NCBI GenBank assembly: GCA_900316475.1
Contig: ONDA01000007.1
Coordinates: forward strand, 1 to 64,000
Source: an uncultured Prevotellaceae bacterium
GTDB taxonomy: Bacteria; Bacteroidota; Bacteroidia; Bacteroidales; Bacteroidaceae
Direction of reading: 5' to 3'
DNA length: 64,000 nt
In this document: positions 33,521 through 42,752 of the stretch, one piece after another
How positions within the stretch are numbered: position 1 is the stretch's first letter
How the letters are laid out: each line of letters opens with the position of its first letter
Made by a program: the position numbers and the translations under genes
Notes under the pieces: model-generated
The model's database searches: none
What the model saw: only the letters and a program-made list of their open reading frames with translations
Told to the model about the DNA's origin: nothing

Positions 33521-36500
33521 TTACTTCACAAAGATTTTGCGGCCACCGATGATGTTCAAACCTTTCCGCAGCTGGTAGGTGCGCTGTCCCATCATATTAT
33601 AGACGGGCAGGCTCTGGGTGCCAACAGTCACCTGTCCTATGCTGTCGGGAATGGGCTCGGGTTCTGGTTCCGGCTCAGGCTCGGGTTCTGGCTCGGGTTC
33701 TGGCTCCGTCACCGTCAGCTGGTAGTGAGCCTCACTTGAGGTATAATTGTCGTCGCCGGTGAACGAGGCGGTGATGGTAGTCTGACCAGCCCCCACAATC
33801 GTCACATTGCCCTGATGGTCGACCGTCGCCACCTCTGGATGCTCACTGTTCCATTCCACTTCGATGTTGTAGCGGTTGGAGAGGACAGGAGCGGTGAACG
33901 GCTCGCCAACGACTGCATCAACCGTTGCCACGCTGAACGACAACTCAGGGTCAACGGGGTCGGCAACGACAGGCTCTGGCTCGGGTTCCGGTTCCGGTTC
34001 GGGCTCAGGTTCGGGCGTTACCGACGCAGGCACGGAAATGACAATATTGTCAATCTTCATCGAAGCCTGGTAACGGCCGCAACGGAAATAGAATCCCTGC
34101 ATCTGGCTGCTCGTTCCCTCTGGCAGACTAAGCGTGCCTTTAGCCAGAAGGGTCTTGTCTGCTGCGCTGATAACATAGTCAACCTTCCGACTCGTACCAT
34201 CAACCTTCAGCCGTACATGATTCCAGACGTCAGATGCCAGCTGCACCGTTTCAGCCGACTGGAAGTTTACCTCATAGAATGTGTCGCCGGCACCACCGTT
34301 CGCCAGCGTCAGCAAGGCGTGCTGTTGGTTATGCTTCAGCGAATAGGTGTACCACACATTACTATAGCCCACTTCCGGCGTACCGCTGGCTGCCATTACC
34401 ACAAACTCGTGAGCCTCCTTGTTGCTGGGTCTGAGAGCCAGGTCGAAGTCGAGCACATAGGTAGTGTTGTCGCCTGACGAGATGCTGGTATAGCAAGCTC
34501 TGGAGTTGTCGCCCTCGGGAGCAAACTGTATGTACTTTCCATAGACGGCATCGCCCGTCTGCAGACTCAGGCGGTTTTGCGCATTGCCCTGGTTAGCACC
34601 CGAAATCCACGACGAAGCATCCGTCTCGCTCTCGTAGTCCTGCTTGTAGACCACTGTCAGGTCGTCGTCATTGTCGTCGTCAACCACCTGGGTCTCCTGT
34701 TTCTTAGCGTAGTCGGGCAGGTAGTACCCCAGGTGGGGCGGCTGGTTGTAAGCCACATTCTGCCAGGCCACACCCATACGGTAGACGTGGTCGTGCATCA
34801 GCGTCACCACGCGGTATTCTGTGGGTATGTTGGTGGTAAAGATGTTGAGCACGCTGGGATTGCTGCCGTCAAAGAAAACCATCTCCTCGCGCCAGTCGCC
34901 AAAGATGTCGGCCTGCAGACAGGGATTGCCCTTGGAGTCATTGATAGAAGTTGACGTGCCGTGCTGGTAGACGTTCTTTCCGCCGATGTACAGACGGCTG
35001 AAGCCGTTGCCGTTCCACTTCTCGAGGAAGGGGCTGTTGTGCTTGGAGATGTCGCCCAGACACTCCTCCTGCAGGTCGCCGTCCCAGTAGATGCGGAAGT
35101 TGAATACCGTAGGGCCGTACTGGGAGACGGCCGAACCGTCGGTACACTTACGCGTGGTCACGTCGGCTGCCGAACCGAAGTAGCTGCCGCGGAAGTTGGC
35201 ATCATACTGTGCCGCCAGTCCGCGGCCGTTGTCAACGCCGGCAGGACCGCCCTTGAGCAGCACCTGTCCCGTCTTGGCATCGTGGAGGTCCCAGGCGTAG
35301 GTGCCCTTCTCTTCGTGTACGTCGAAGACTTCCAGTCCCGGACGGTCAGGCAGGTGGTCGGCCAGGTGCATCGCATCGCCGTGGCCAAAGCCTACGCCAT
35401 AGAGCACCTTGCCATTATCGTCGCAGGCCGCCGAACCCCAGATGATTTCGTCCTTGCCGTCGCCATCGACGTCGGCCACGCTGATATTATGGTTACCATT
35501 CTGATAGAGGGTTGACGAACCGCCACCGCTGGTACTCGTATTGTTCGTATAGTTAGAGGTGTTGAAGTTGGCGTCGGTCACCGAATAGGCCGTCTTCGAC
35601 GACGAGCAATGGAGCCAGCGATGCTTCAGCTTCTGGCCGTCGAAGTCGACAGCCCAGACGTAAGCCCGACGGTAATAGCCGCGACAGAAGATGCCGCTGG
35701 CCTTCTTCACAGCGCCGTCCAGGTGGGCTACAGCCGCCAGGAAGCGGTCGCCGCGATTGCCATAGCTGTCGCCCCAGAACGACTCGCCGGGATGATTGTC
35801 GGCCTGGCCGTAATTGCCCGCACGGTTAGGGTTATACCAGATGGTGTGCATAGCAGCACCTGTCTCGCCATTGAAAACCGTCAGGTATTCAGGACCTGTC
35901 AGCACGCGACCGTCGCTACCTACATAGTTAGCCGTATTGTTGGCACTCTTGATATTATTGTCGTCAGCAGCTGCCGTCACGTAGTTACCCTTACCATCGA
36001 CAGAACCTGGCGCCGTCTTACACATCATCTCGGCCTTACCGTCGCCATTGAAGTCGTAGACCATAAACTGCGTATAGTGAGCACCCGAGCGGATGTTCTT
36101 TCCCAGATTGACGCGCCAACGCTTGGTGCCGTCGAACTCATAGCAGTCGATGATACAGGGGTCTGACGCTCCAGAATTGGCATTGTCCTTGCTGTTAGAA
36201 TCCCATTTCACTATCAGCTCATACTCACCGTCACCGTCGACGTCGCCCACCGAGCAGTCGTTGGGGGTATAGGAGCCGCCCGACGGCCGGTCGAGCTGCA
36301 GGGTGGTATAGACGCCCGACCAAGGAGTCACGGCTGCCGACGTACTCTGTACGGCGCCATTCACCTTAGCCACCACCTGATACTGGCTGGTGGACGTTCC
36401 CTTGCGGTCGACGAAACTGGTGGCTCCCGTCAGGTCGCGGGCTATCACCGTACCGTCGCGAACGACGTCGAAGGTCACATCCTCGCTGTCAGTACCCAGC

Positions 36501-36661
36501 AGTCGCCAGCTGACGAACTGTCCGCTGCCACTCTGAGCCGGCAATGCCACGACACCTCGGCCTAACTGTTCCATCTGTGCCTTCGGCGTGATTTGAGCGT
36601 TCATTGTACTGGCAATCGTACCCATAGCGACTGCAACAAAAAAAAGACTTACTTTATTCAT
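33521..36661 (-). CDS. rhamnogalacturonan lyase, polysaccharide lyase family 11
   Basis: Secreted enzyme of about 1046 residues that cleaves the rhamnogalacturonan I backbone by beta-elimination. Signal peptide MNKVSLFFVAVAMGTIASTMNAQ starts at 36661; an ATG further up lies before the promoter box (36702-36709). The catalytic beta-propeller (about 25-630) shows repeated Ca-binding loops such as DFNGDGKAEMMCKTA and DVDGDGEYELIVKWD. Then follow a concanavalin-like module, a Pro-Glu repeat linker, a bacterial Ig-like domain (VEWNSEHPEVATVDHQGNVTIV), a second Pro-Glu linker and a short tail (YNMMGQRTYQLRKGLNIIGG) typical of secreted Bacteroidota proteins. Fits with the GH28 enzyme 8 kb away. Confidence 0.93.
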   Translation of the reverse strand: MNKVSLFFVAVAMGTIASTMNAQITPKAQMEQLGRGVVALPAQSGSGQFVSWRLLGTDSEDVTFDVVRDGTVIARDLTGATSFVDRKGTSTSQYQVVAKVNGAVQSTSAAVTPWSGVYTTLQLDRPSGGSYTPNDCSVGDVDGDGEYELIVKWDSNSKDNANSGASDPCIIDCYEFDGTKRWRVNLGKNIRSGAHYTQFMVYDFNGDGKAEMMCKTAPGSVDGKGNYVTAAADDNNIKSANNTANYVGSDGRVLTGPEYLTVFNGETGAAMHTIWYNPNRAGNYGQADNHPGESFWGDSYGNRGDRFLAAVAHLDGAVKKASGIFCRGYYRRAYVWAVDFDGQKLKHRWLHCSSSKTAYSVTDANFNTSNYTNNTSTSGGGSSTLYQNGNHNISVADVDGDGKDEIIWGSAACDDNGKVLYGVGFGHGDAMHLADHLPDRPGLEVFDVHEEKGTYAWDLHDAKTGQVLLKGGPAGVDNGRGLAAQYDANFRGSYFGSAADVTTRKCTDGSAVSQYGPTVFNFRIYWDGDLQEECLGDISKHNSPFLEKWNGNGFSRLYIGGKNVYQHGTSTSINDSKGNPCLQADIFGDWREEMVFFDGSNPSVLNIFTTNIPTEYRVVTLMHDHVYRMGVAWQNVAYNQPPHLGYYLPDYAKKQETQVVDDDNDDDLTVVYKQDYESETDASSWISGANQGNAQNRLSLQTGDAVYGKYIQFAPEGDNSRACYTSISSGDNTTYVLDFDLALRPSNKEAHEFVVMAASGTPEVGYSNVWYTYSLKHNQQHALLTLANGGAGDTFYEVNFQSAETVQLASDVWNHVRLKVDGTSRKVDYVISAADKTLLAKGTLSLPEGTSSQMQGFYFRCGRYQASMKIDNIVISVPASVTPEPEPEPEPEPEPEPVVADPVDPELSFSVATVDAVVGEPFTAPVLSNRYNIEVEWNSEHPEVATVDHQGNVTIVGAGQTTITASFTGDDNYTSSEAHYQLTVTEPEPEPEPEPEPEPEPEPIPDSIGQVTVGTQSLPVYNMMGQRTYQLRKGLNIIGGRKIFVK

Positions 36662-36701
36662 TATTGTATTAGTAGTTTGTATTAACTTCGAAATGACTGC
36701 G

Positions 36702-36709
36702 CAAAGATA
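36702..36709 (-). promoter_or_regulatory. -7 box of the PL11 gene
   Basis: TATCTTTG on the minus strand, 40 bases upstream of the ATG at 36661. Confidence 0.6.
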
Positions 36710-36901
36710 CAACTTTTTTTCTGAAACCAGCCACTCACAACACAAAAAAAAGATGATGACGTTTACGAAGTAAAACCTGAGAGTCGGAAAAAAAATTGGT
36801 TTTGCGTTAAACCTTTTGCTACTATCTGCGTCAAAAATACAGAAAACGAAATAACAAACAGGATAACAAAACAGGATAACAAAATTAAAAAAGAAATTAA
36901 C

Positions 36902-37294
36902 ATGAAAAAGATTGTTTTAACATTGGTGGCCGCTATGGCCTTTACGTTAAGCTTTGCTGAGACAAAGAGTTACGGAGCTGACAAAAGCGCAGAAGGTAAT
37001 GATGTGAGTTTAGTGAATAATTATGACACGCGCTTTGTCATAAATTGCGACATTCGCCGCCTGGCTGTCTTGCTCGACTTAGACGAATGGCAGACGGAAG
37101 TCGTGGAAGCCAGTCTGAACAGCTTCAATAACGACATGAGATCGCTCTCAGCGGTCAGGGGTCCTCAGCTTGGATACCAGATTCACCAGGCTCTGAAGAA
37201 GGGTGCTTACCAGATGCACCGCGTGCTCAACGAGCAGCAGTTCAACACCTACATGAGGCTACTGCTATTAACGCTCCGCAACCAGATGCACTAA
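36902..37294 (+). CDS. small secreted helical protein, unknown function
   Basis: 130 residues; signal peptide MKKIVLTLVAAMAFTLSFA. The mature part is mostly helical (LAVLLDLDEWQTEVVEASLNSFNNDM) and ends VLNEQQFNTYMRLLLLTLRNQMH. The L-N-E-Q-Q-F-x-x-Y pattern resembles the LTxxQ motif of Spy/CpxP-like periplasmic proteins, but the match is too short to rely on. The leader carries a tandem repeat GGATAACAAAACA. It shares a strong terminator with the convergent HAD gene. Confidence 0.75.
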   Translation: MKKIVLTLVAAMAFTLSFAETKSYGADKSAEGNDVSLVNNYDTRFVINCDIRRLAVLLDLDEWQTEVVEASLNSFNNDMRSLSAVRGPQLGYQIHQALKKGAYQMHRVLNEQQFNTYMRLLLLTLRNQMH

Positions 37295-37307
37295 GCAAAG
37301 GCTTTAG

Positions 37308-37344
37308 GAAACGACGGGGGAACGACGAGTTCTCCCGTCGTTTC
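37308..37344. terminator. bidirectional terminator between the secreted protein gene and the HAD gene
   Basis: A 16-bp stem with one mismatch (GAAACGACGGGGGAAC with GTTCTCCCGTCGTTTC) and a 5-base loop. TTTC-rich ends on both strands. It ends one base before the HAD stop codon. Confidence 0.85.
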
Positions 37345-37989
37345 TTATATCAGCTCCGCTGGCGAGGCGATGAAGGTCGTGGCACCGTTGGCCGTCAGGA
37401 AGTCCTTGTCACGAAAGCCCCAGAGCACACTGATGCAGGGCAGACCCGCGTTACGGGCTGTCTGCAGGTCAACGTCGCTGTCGCCAACATAGACGGCATG
37501 CCGACCATCGACGCCCAACTGGCTCAGGGCCTCGTTGACGGTGTCGGGTGCCGGCTTCTTGCGGATGCCCTCGGCCTCGTGCTCGCCGACAGCCACCTCG
37601 ATGGTTTCAGGAAAGAAATGCCAACAGAGTTCCTTGGTGGCAGCATCAAACTTATTGCTCACCACGGCCGTGCGGCAGCCGCGCTGTCGGAGGGTTGTCA
37701 GCATCTCAGTGATGCCATCATAGGGGCGCGTCGTGTCGAGGGAATGTACAAGGTAATACTGGCGGAAAGTGCTGAACACGGCCTCGAACTGAGGGTTCTG
37801 CTCGCCGCCGGGAATGGCCCGTATCATCAGCAAACGAACGCCGTTGCCAACGAACTGCCGCACAGCGTCGCGTGAGTGTTCGGGCATACCGTAAGTACGA
37901 AGGGCATGGTTCACGGCTGCCGCCAGATCGTCGAGCGTGTCGAGCAGCGTACCGTCGAGGTCGAAAATATAAGTATCGTAGTGTTGCAT
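37345..37989 (-). CDS. HAD-superfamily phosphatase (phosphoglycolate phosphatase-like)
   Basis: 214 residues. Nucleophile motif YIFDLDGTLLDTLDDL, motif II in TAVVSNKFD, motif III lysine in IRKKPAPDTVNEAL, and motif IV VYVGDSDVDLQTARNAGL. The alpha-helical cap between motifs I and II fits the phosphoglycolate phosphatase/PGMB subgroup; the substrate is unproven. I start at the ATG at 37989 (MQHYDTYIF). The promoter box TACTTTTG (37994-38001) overlaps any longer version. Confidence 0.9.
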   Translation of the reverse strand: MQHYDTYIFDLDGTLLDTLDDLAAAVNHALRTYGMPEHSRDAVRQFVGNGVRLLMIRAIPGGEQNPQFEAVFSTFRQYYLVHSLDTTRPYDGITEMLTTLRQRGCRTAVVSNKFDAATKELCWHFFPETIEVAVGEHEAEGIRKKPAPDTVNEALSQLGVDGRHAVYVGDSDVDLQTARNAGLPCISVLWGFRDKDFLTANGATTFIASPAELI

Positions 37990-37993
37990 GATG

Positions 37994-38001
37994 CAAAAGT
38001 A
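37994..38001 (-). promoter_or_regulatory. -7 box of the HAD phosphatase gene
   Basis: TACTTTTG on the minus strand, 4 bases before the ATG at 37989, so the leader is almost absent. Confidence 0.45.
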
Positions 38002-38040
38002 CACTTAATTTTCTAAAGTACGAAATTTCACTCCAACTTT

Positions 38041-38071
38041 TTGGAACTTTCAGAAATAATCCTTATCTTTG
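38041..38071 (+). promoter_or_regulatory. leuS promoter
   Basis: TTGG (38041-38044), 19-base gap, TATCTTTG (38064-38071). The gap sequence AACTTTCAGAAATAAT differs by one base from that of the PemK/MazF-like module promoter. Confidence 0.7.
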
Positions 38072-38118
38072 CAGCCCAATAATTATGTACGGAAACTATT
38101 AAAAATAAAAATACGACA

Positions 38119-41034
38119 ATGGATTACAATTTCAGAGAGATTGAAAAGAAATGGCAGAAGCGGTGGGTGGAGAACGGCACCTACCGCGTGGTTGAGGACA
38201 AGAACAAGAAGAAGTTCTACGTGCTGAACATGTTCCCTTACCCGTCTGGAGCAGGCTTGCACGTGGGTCATCCCTTAGGATATATTGCCTCAGACATCTA
38301 CGCACGCTACAAGCGTCAGCAGGGATTCAACGTGCTGAACCCCATGGGCTACGACGCCTACGGACTGCCCGCAGAGCAGTATGCTATACAGACGGGACAG
38401 CACCCTGAGAAGACAACGTTCGAGAACATCAACCGCTACCGCTCGCAGTTGGACAAGATAGGCTTCTCCTTCGACTGGGAGCGCGAGGTGCGCACCTGCG
38501 ACCCCATCTACTACAAGTGGACGCAATGGGCCTTCCAGCGTATGTTCAAGAGCTACTTCTCTACGTCGTCGCAAAAGGCTCAGCCGACGATTAAGCTGAT
38601 TGAGCACTTCGAACTGATGGGTACCGAGAACTGCAACGCCCTTGGTACGGAGGAGCTGCACTTCACGGCTTCCGACTGGCACAACTTCTCGGAGAAGAAG
38701 AAGCAGGAGGTGCTGATGAACTACCGCATAGCCTACCTGGCCGACACGATGGTGAACTGGTGCCCGAAGCTGGGCACGGTGCTGGCCAACGACGAGGTGG
38801 TGGACGGCGTCTCAGTACGCGGCGGCTATCCCGTGGTGCAGAAGAAGATGCGCCAGTGGTGCCTCCGTGTGTCGGCCTACGCCCAGCGCCTGCTCGACGG
38901 ACTGGAGACTATTGACTGGACAGACTCGCTGAAGGAAACACAGCGCAACTGGATTGGCCGCTCGGAGGGTACGGAGGTGGAGTTCAAGATAGCCCCCCCC
39001 TCCGCCCCCGAGGGGGCTACAAATGCTGGCAAGCCCAACACTCAAGGTAATGAAGCCCCCTCGGGGGCCGTAGGGGGGGCTTTGGAGTCATTCACCATCT
39101 TCACCACCCGTGCCGACACGATGTTCGGCGTGACGTTCATGGTGCTGGCCCCCGAAAGCGACCTCGTGGCCGAACTGACCACGCCGGAGCAGAAGGAGGA
39201 AGTAGAGAAATACCTCGACTACGTGAAGAAGCGCACCGAGCGCGACCGACAGATGGACCACCGGGTGACGGGCGTGTTCTCCGGGTCGTATGCCATCAAT
39301 CCGTTTACCGACGAGAAGATACCCATCTGGATTGCTGAATACGTGCTGGCTGGCTACGGCACGGGAGCCATCATGGCCGTGCCTGCTCACGACAGCCGCG
39401 ACTATGCCTTCGCCAAGCACTTCAACCTGCCGATTATACCGCTCATTGAGGGAGCCGACGTCTCTGAAGAGAGCTACGACGCCAAGGAGGGTATCGTCTG
39501 CAACTCTTCTTCAGCTAAGTTCTCACTGAACGGTATGACCGTCAAGGAGGCTATCGCCGCCACAAAGAAATATGTCACGGAGCAGGGCCTGGGTCGTGTG
39601 AAGGTGAACTACCGTCTGCGCGACGCCATCTTCTCGCGTCAGCGCTATTGGGGCGAGCCGTTCCCCGTCTACTACAAGGACGACATGCCCTACATGATTC
39701 CGAAGGAGTGCCTGCCGCTGGAACTGCCCGAGATTGACGAGTACAAGCCTACGGAGACGGGCGAGCCACCATTGGGACGCGCCAAGCGATGGGCGTGGGA
39801 CACTAAGACGGACACGGTGGTCGACAAGTCGCTGATCGACAACAAGACCGTCTTCCCCTTGGAGCTGAACACCATGCCGGGCTTCGCTGGCTCCAGCGCC
39901 TACTACCTGCGCTATATGGACCCGAAGAACGAGAAAGCTCTCGTCGACAAGGATATTGACGAATACTGGCGCAACGTCGACCTCTACGTCGGCGGTACGG
40001 AGCACGCTACGGGGCACCTTATCTACTCGCGCTTCTGGAACAAGTTCCTCTACGACTCCGGCTACAGCTGCGAGGACGAGCCGTTCAAGAAACTGGTGAA
40101 CCAGGGTATGATTCAGGGGCGCTCCAACTTCGTCTATCGCATAGAGGACGAGGGTGCCGACAAGGGTAAGTTCGTCAGCTTCGGACTGAAGGACAAGTAC
40201 ACCACAACGCCTATACACGTCGACGTGAACATCGTCTCGGCCGACGTGCTCGACATCGAGGCTTTCCGCGCCTGGCGTCCTGACTATGAGAATGCTGAGT
40301 TCATACTCGAGAACGGACAGTACAAGTGCGGCTGGGCTATAGAGAAAATGTCGAAGTCGATGTTCAACGTCGTCAATCCTGACATGATTGTCGAAAAGTA
40401 CGGTGCCGACACCCTGCGTCTCTACGAGATGTTCCTCGGACCCGTCGAGCAGTCGAAACCTTGGGACACCAACGGCATCGACGGCTGCCACCGCTTCCTG
40501 AAGAAGTTCTGGAACCTTGTCAGTTCCGTATGTTGCGATGGTATCGCAACAAACGAGGAAGCTACCGCCGACAACCTCAAAAGCATACACAAGCTCATCA
40601 AGAAGGTCAGCCAGGACATCGAGCAGTTCTCGTACAACACCGCCATCTCTGCCTTCATGATCTGCGTCAACGAACTGTCGCAGCAGAAGTGCAAGAGCCC
40701 CGAGGTGCTGAAGACGCTCATCGTGCTCATTGCCCCGTTTGCCCCGCATATCGCTGAGGAACTTTGGGAGATGTACGGCGGCGAGGGCAGCGTCTGCGAC
40801 GCCCAGTGGCCGAAGTGGGACGAGCAGTACCTGATAGAGAACACCGTCAAGCTGGGTGTGGCCTTCAACGGCAAGACCCGCCTGGAGATGGAGTTCCCCG
40901 CCGATGCCGACAACAAGACCATCGAGGAGGCCGTGCTCGCTGACGAGCGCGCCAAGAAGTACCTCGAAGGCTTCCAGGTGAAGAAAGTCATCATCGTACC
41001 CAAGCGCATGGTCAACATCGTGCTTGGCAAATAG
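38119..41034 (+). CDS. leuS: leucyl-tRNA synthetase with in-frame palindromic insert
   Basis: Class I synthetase, 971 residues, charging tRNA-Leu. HIGH motif as HVGH in [16 protein letters not shown] near residue 50. KMSKS in [17 protein letters not shown]. The CP1 editing domain holds [18 protein letters not shown] and [17 protein letters not shown], so proofreading of mischarged tRNA should work. Residues 292-321 ([15 protein letters not shown] to [10 protein letters not shown]) come from a 91-bp palindromic element lying where the editing domain begins, between [10 protein letters not shown] and ESFTIF. Other LeuS proteins have only a short variable loop there. Promoter at 38041-38071. Confidence 0.97.
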   Translation: MDYNFREIEKKWQKRWVENGTYRVVEDKNKKKFYVLNMFPYPSGAGLHVGHPLGYIASDIYARYKRQQGFNVLNPMGYDAYGLPAEQYAIQTGQHPEKTTFENINRYRSQLDKIGFSFDWEREVRTCDPIYYKWTQWAFQRMFKSYFSTSSQKAQPTIKLIEHFELMGTENCNALGTEELHFTASDWHNFSEKKKQEVLMNYRIAYLADTMVNWCPKLGTVLANDEVVDGVSVRGGYPVVQKKMRQWCLRVSAYAQRLLDGLETIDWTDSLKETQRNWIGRSEGTEVEFKIAPPSAPEGATNAGKPNTQGNEAPSGAVGGALESFTIFTTRADTMFGVTFMVLAPESDLVAELTTPEQKEEVEKYLDYVKKRTERDRQMDHRVTGVFSGSYAINPFTDEKIPIWIAEYVLAGYGTGAIMAVPAHDSRDYAFAKHFNLPIIPLIEGADVSEESYDAKEGIVCNSSSAKFSLNGMTVKEAIAATKKYVTEQGLGRVKVNYRLRDAIFSRQRYWGEPFPVYYKDDMPYMIPKECLPLELPEIDEYKPTETGEPPLGRAKRWAWDTKTDTVVDKSLIDNKTVFPLELNTMPGFAGSSAYYLRYMDPKNEKALVDKDIDEYWRNVDLYVGGTEHATGHLIYSRFWNKFLYDSGYSCEDEPFKKLVNQGMIQGRSNFVYRIEDEGADKGKFVSFGLKDKYTTTPIHVDVNIVSADVLDIEAFRAWRPDYENAEFILENGQYKCGWAIEKMSKSMFNVVNPDMIVEKYGADTLRLYEMFLGPVEQSKPWDTNGIDGCHRFLKKFWNLVSSVCCDGIATNEEATADNLKSIHKLIKKVSQDIEQFSYNTAISAFMICVNELSQQKCKSPEVLKTLIVLIAPFAPHIAEELWEMYGGEGSVCDAQWPKWDEQYLIENTVKLGVAFNGKTRLEMEFPADADNKTIEEAVLADERAKKYLEGFQVKKVIIVPKRMVNIVLGK
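38991..39081 (+). repeat. 91-bp in-frame palindromic element in leuS
   Basis: Same length, orientation to the gene and arm sequences as the element in mutS; only the central 14 bases (CAACACTCAAGGTA) and a few arm positions differ. Each arm contains GCCCCCGAGGGGGC or its near-copy. It encodes exactly 30 residues without a stop. Confidence 0.9.
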
Positions 41035-41057
41035 TAAACAAGTAAATTGAAAGAGCT

Positions 41058-42023
41058 TTGACAATCAATCACAAATTGATACTCAAAGAGGTCGGGGATT
41101 ATGTCGGCATAACCCTCGGCCTCTTATTGTTTACGTTTGGCTTCACCTTCTTCCTGATGCCCTACGAGATTGTCACGGGCGGTGTTGCCGGTATCGGCGC
41201 CATCATCTACTACACCACACACTTCCCCATCAGCTACACCTACTTCATCATCAACGGGGTGCTGCTCGTCGTAGGTCTCAGGATTCTCGGCTGGAAGTTC
41301 CTCACGAAAACCATCTACGCCATCTTGATGCTGACCTTCCTACTGGGACTGGCACAGCAAATCATTCCCAAGGACGAAGCAGGCAACTTCGTCAGAATCT
41401 TAGGCGACGGACAGGACTTCATGTCGCTCGTCATCGGCTGTATGATGACAGGAACGGCAATGGCCATCGTCTTTCTCAACAACGGTTCGACGGGCGGCAC
41501 AGACATCATCGCCGCTTCTGTCAACAAGTTCCGGAACGTGTCGTTGGGAACGGTACTGACGTTTGTCGACTTCATCATCATCGGCTCCTGTCTGTTCATA
41601 CCTCAGTTTGGCGACGTGCTCGAACGCATCCACAAGATTGTCTTCGGCTTCTGCACAATGGTCATCGAAAACTTCATGCTCGACTACGTCATGAACCGCC
41701 GCCGACAGTCGGTGCAGTTCTTTATCTTCTCGAAGAAGTGGCAGGAGATAGCCAACGCCCTCGGCACGAAGACCGACCACGGCGTCACCATCCTCGACGG
41801 CCACGGCTGGTACACCGGCCAGGAGCGCAAGGTCATCTGTCTGCTGGCCCGCAAGAGCGAGAGTACCTACATCTTCCGCCTCATCAAGATGATTGACCCT
41901 AACGCCTTCGTCTCGCAGAGTGCCGTCATCGGCGTCTATGGCGAAGGCTTCGACGAAATGAAAGTAAAGATTAAACATCATGAGAATAGTATTCGCAACC
42001 AACAACCAGCACAAGCTGAGTGA
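41058..42023 (+). CDS. YitT-family membrane protein
   Basis: 321 residues: five to six N-terminal membrane segments ([38 protein letters not shown] and others) with the glycine-rich [12 protein letters not shown] and [13 protein letters not shown] motifs of the YitT/DUF161 family, then a cytosolic DUF2179 domain ([29 protein letters not shown]). Function unknown. The frame opens with TTG at 41058. The next ATG would remove the first membrane helix, so TTG is the better start. The gene overlaps rdgB by 44 bp. Confidence 0.88.
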   Translation: MTINHKLILKEVGDYVGITLGLLLFTFGFTFFLMPYEIVTGGVAGIGAIIYYTTHFPISYTYFIINGVLLVVGLRILGWKFLTKTIYAILMLTFLLGLAQQIIPKDEAGNFVRILGDGQDFMSLVIGCMMTGTAMAIVFLNNGSTGGTDIIAASVNKFRNVSLGTVLTFVDFIIIGSCLFIPQFGDVLERIHKIVFGFCTMVIENFMLDYVMNRRRQSVQFFIFSKKWQEIANALGTKTDHGVTILDGHGWYTGQERKVICLLARKSESTYIFRLIKMIDPNAFVSQSAVIGVYGEGFDEMKVKIKHHENSIRNQQPAQAE

Positions 42024-42744
42024 AATCCGACAGATATTAGGGAGTAGGGTAGAGGTGCTCTCACTCAAGGACATCGGCTGCAACGCCGACATACCTGAGA
42101 CAGGCTTTACACTCGAGGAAAACGCCCTCCAAAAGGCGCAGTACGTCTACGACAACTACCACATCGACTGCTTCGCCGACGACACCGGCCTTGAGGTCGA
42201 TGCCCTCGCCGGTGCCCCCGGCGTCTACTCAGCCCGCTACGCCGCTATGGGCTCTGCCCCCGTCGCCGCTCCCTCACCCTCCGTCGCCTCTCCCCTCGTC
42301 GCCGCTCCCTCACCCTCCGTCGCCTCTCCCCTCGTCGCCGCTCCCTCTCCCTCCGTCGCTGCTCCCTCTCCCTCCGTCGCCGCTCCCTCTCCCTCCGCCG
42401 CTGTTGGCTGTGCTGCGGCGGTGCCGCAGCCCAAAGGCCACGACTCCGAAGCCAACATGGCCCGCCTTCTCCACGAATTAGGAGAAAATAACAATCGCCG
42501 CGCACGATTCCGTACCGTCATTGCGTTAATACAGCAAGAAGAGGTCCACGAGTTCGAGGGCATCGTCAACGGCGAGATTATCCGCGAGCGCCGTGGAGGC
42601 GAGGGCTTCGGCTACGACCCCATCTTCCAGCCCGACGGCTACGACAAGACATTTGCCGAACTGGGCACAGACATCAAGAACCAAATCAGCCACCGTGCAC
42701 GGGCAACGGCGAAACTCTGCGACTTCCTAACAAAAAGCAAATAA
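41980..42744 (+). CDS. rdgB: XTP/dITP pyrophosphatase (RdgB/HAM1) with in-frame tandem-repeat expansion
   Basis: Hydrolyses non-canonical purine triphosphates such as dITP and XTP to keep them out of DNA. Family motifs: [16 protein letters not shown] (phosphate-binding start), [42 protein letters not shown], and [10 protein letters not shown] with [10 protein letters not shown] near the end. The usual length is about 195 residues; here it is 254. The excess lies between YAAM and GHDSEANM: two identical 36-bp repeats followed by three 21-bp repeats (residues 95-139), rich in Ala-Pro-Ser. All active-site blocks are intact. It overlaps the end of yitT by 44 bp. Confidence 0.95.
   Translation: MRIVFATNNQHKLSEIRQILGSRVEVLSLKDIGCNADIPETGFTLEENALQKAQYVYDNYHIDCFADDTGLEVDALAGAPGVYSARYAAMGSAPVAAPSPSVASPLVAAPSPSVASPLVAAPSPSVAAPSPSVAAPSPSAAVGCAAAVPQPKGHDSEANMARLLHELGENNNRRARFRTVIALIQQEEVHEFEGIVNGEIIRERRGGEGFGYDPIFQPDGYDKTFAELGTDIKNQISHRARATAKLCDFLTKSK
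42262..42396 (+). repeat. tandem repeat array inside rdgB
   Basis: Two identical 36-bp units (42262-42297, 42298-42333; [12 protein letters not shown]) then three 21-bp units (42334-42354, 42355-42375, 42376-42396; VAAPSPS) with one silent difference. The 21-bp unit resembles the first part of the 36-bp unit. Every unit is a multiple of three. Confidence 0.95.
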
Positions 42745-42752
42745 CGATACGT

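Noticed and set aside
39523-41064. Long open frame (513 codons) on the minus strand opposite leuS
   Set aside because: It lies wholly across the conserved leuS coding sequence, and its translation is a Val/Leu/His-rich mirror of a GC-rich gene with no domain. Similar long antisense frames opposite GH28 (24628-25731), the SNF2 gene (8230-9159) and fabF (51581-52306) were dropped for the same reason.
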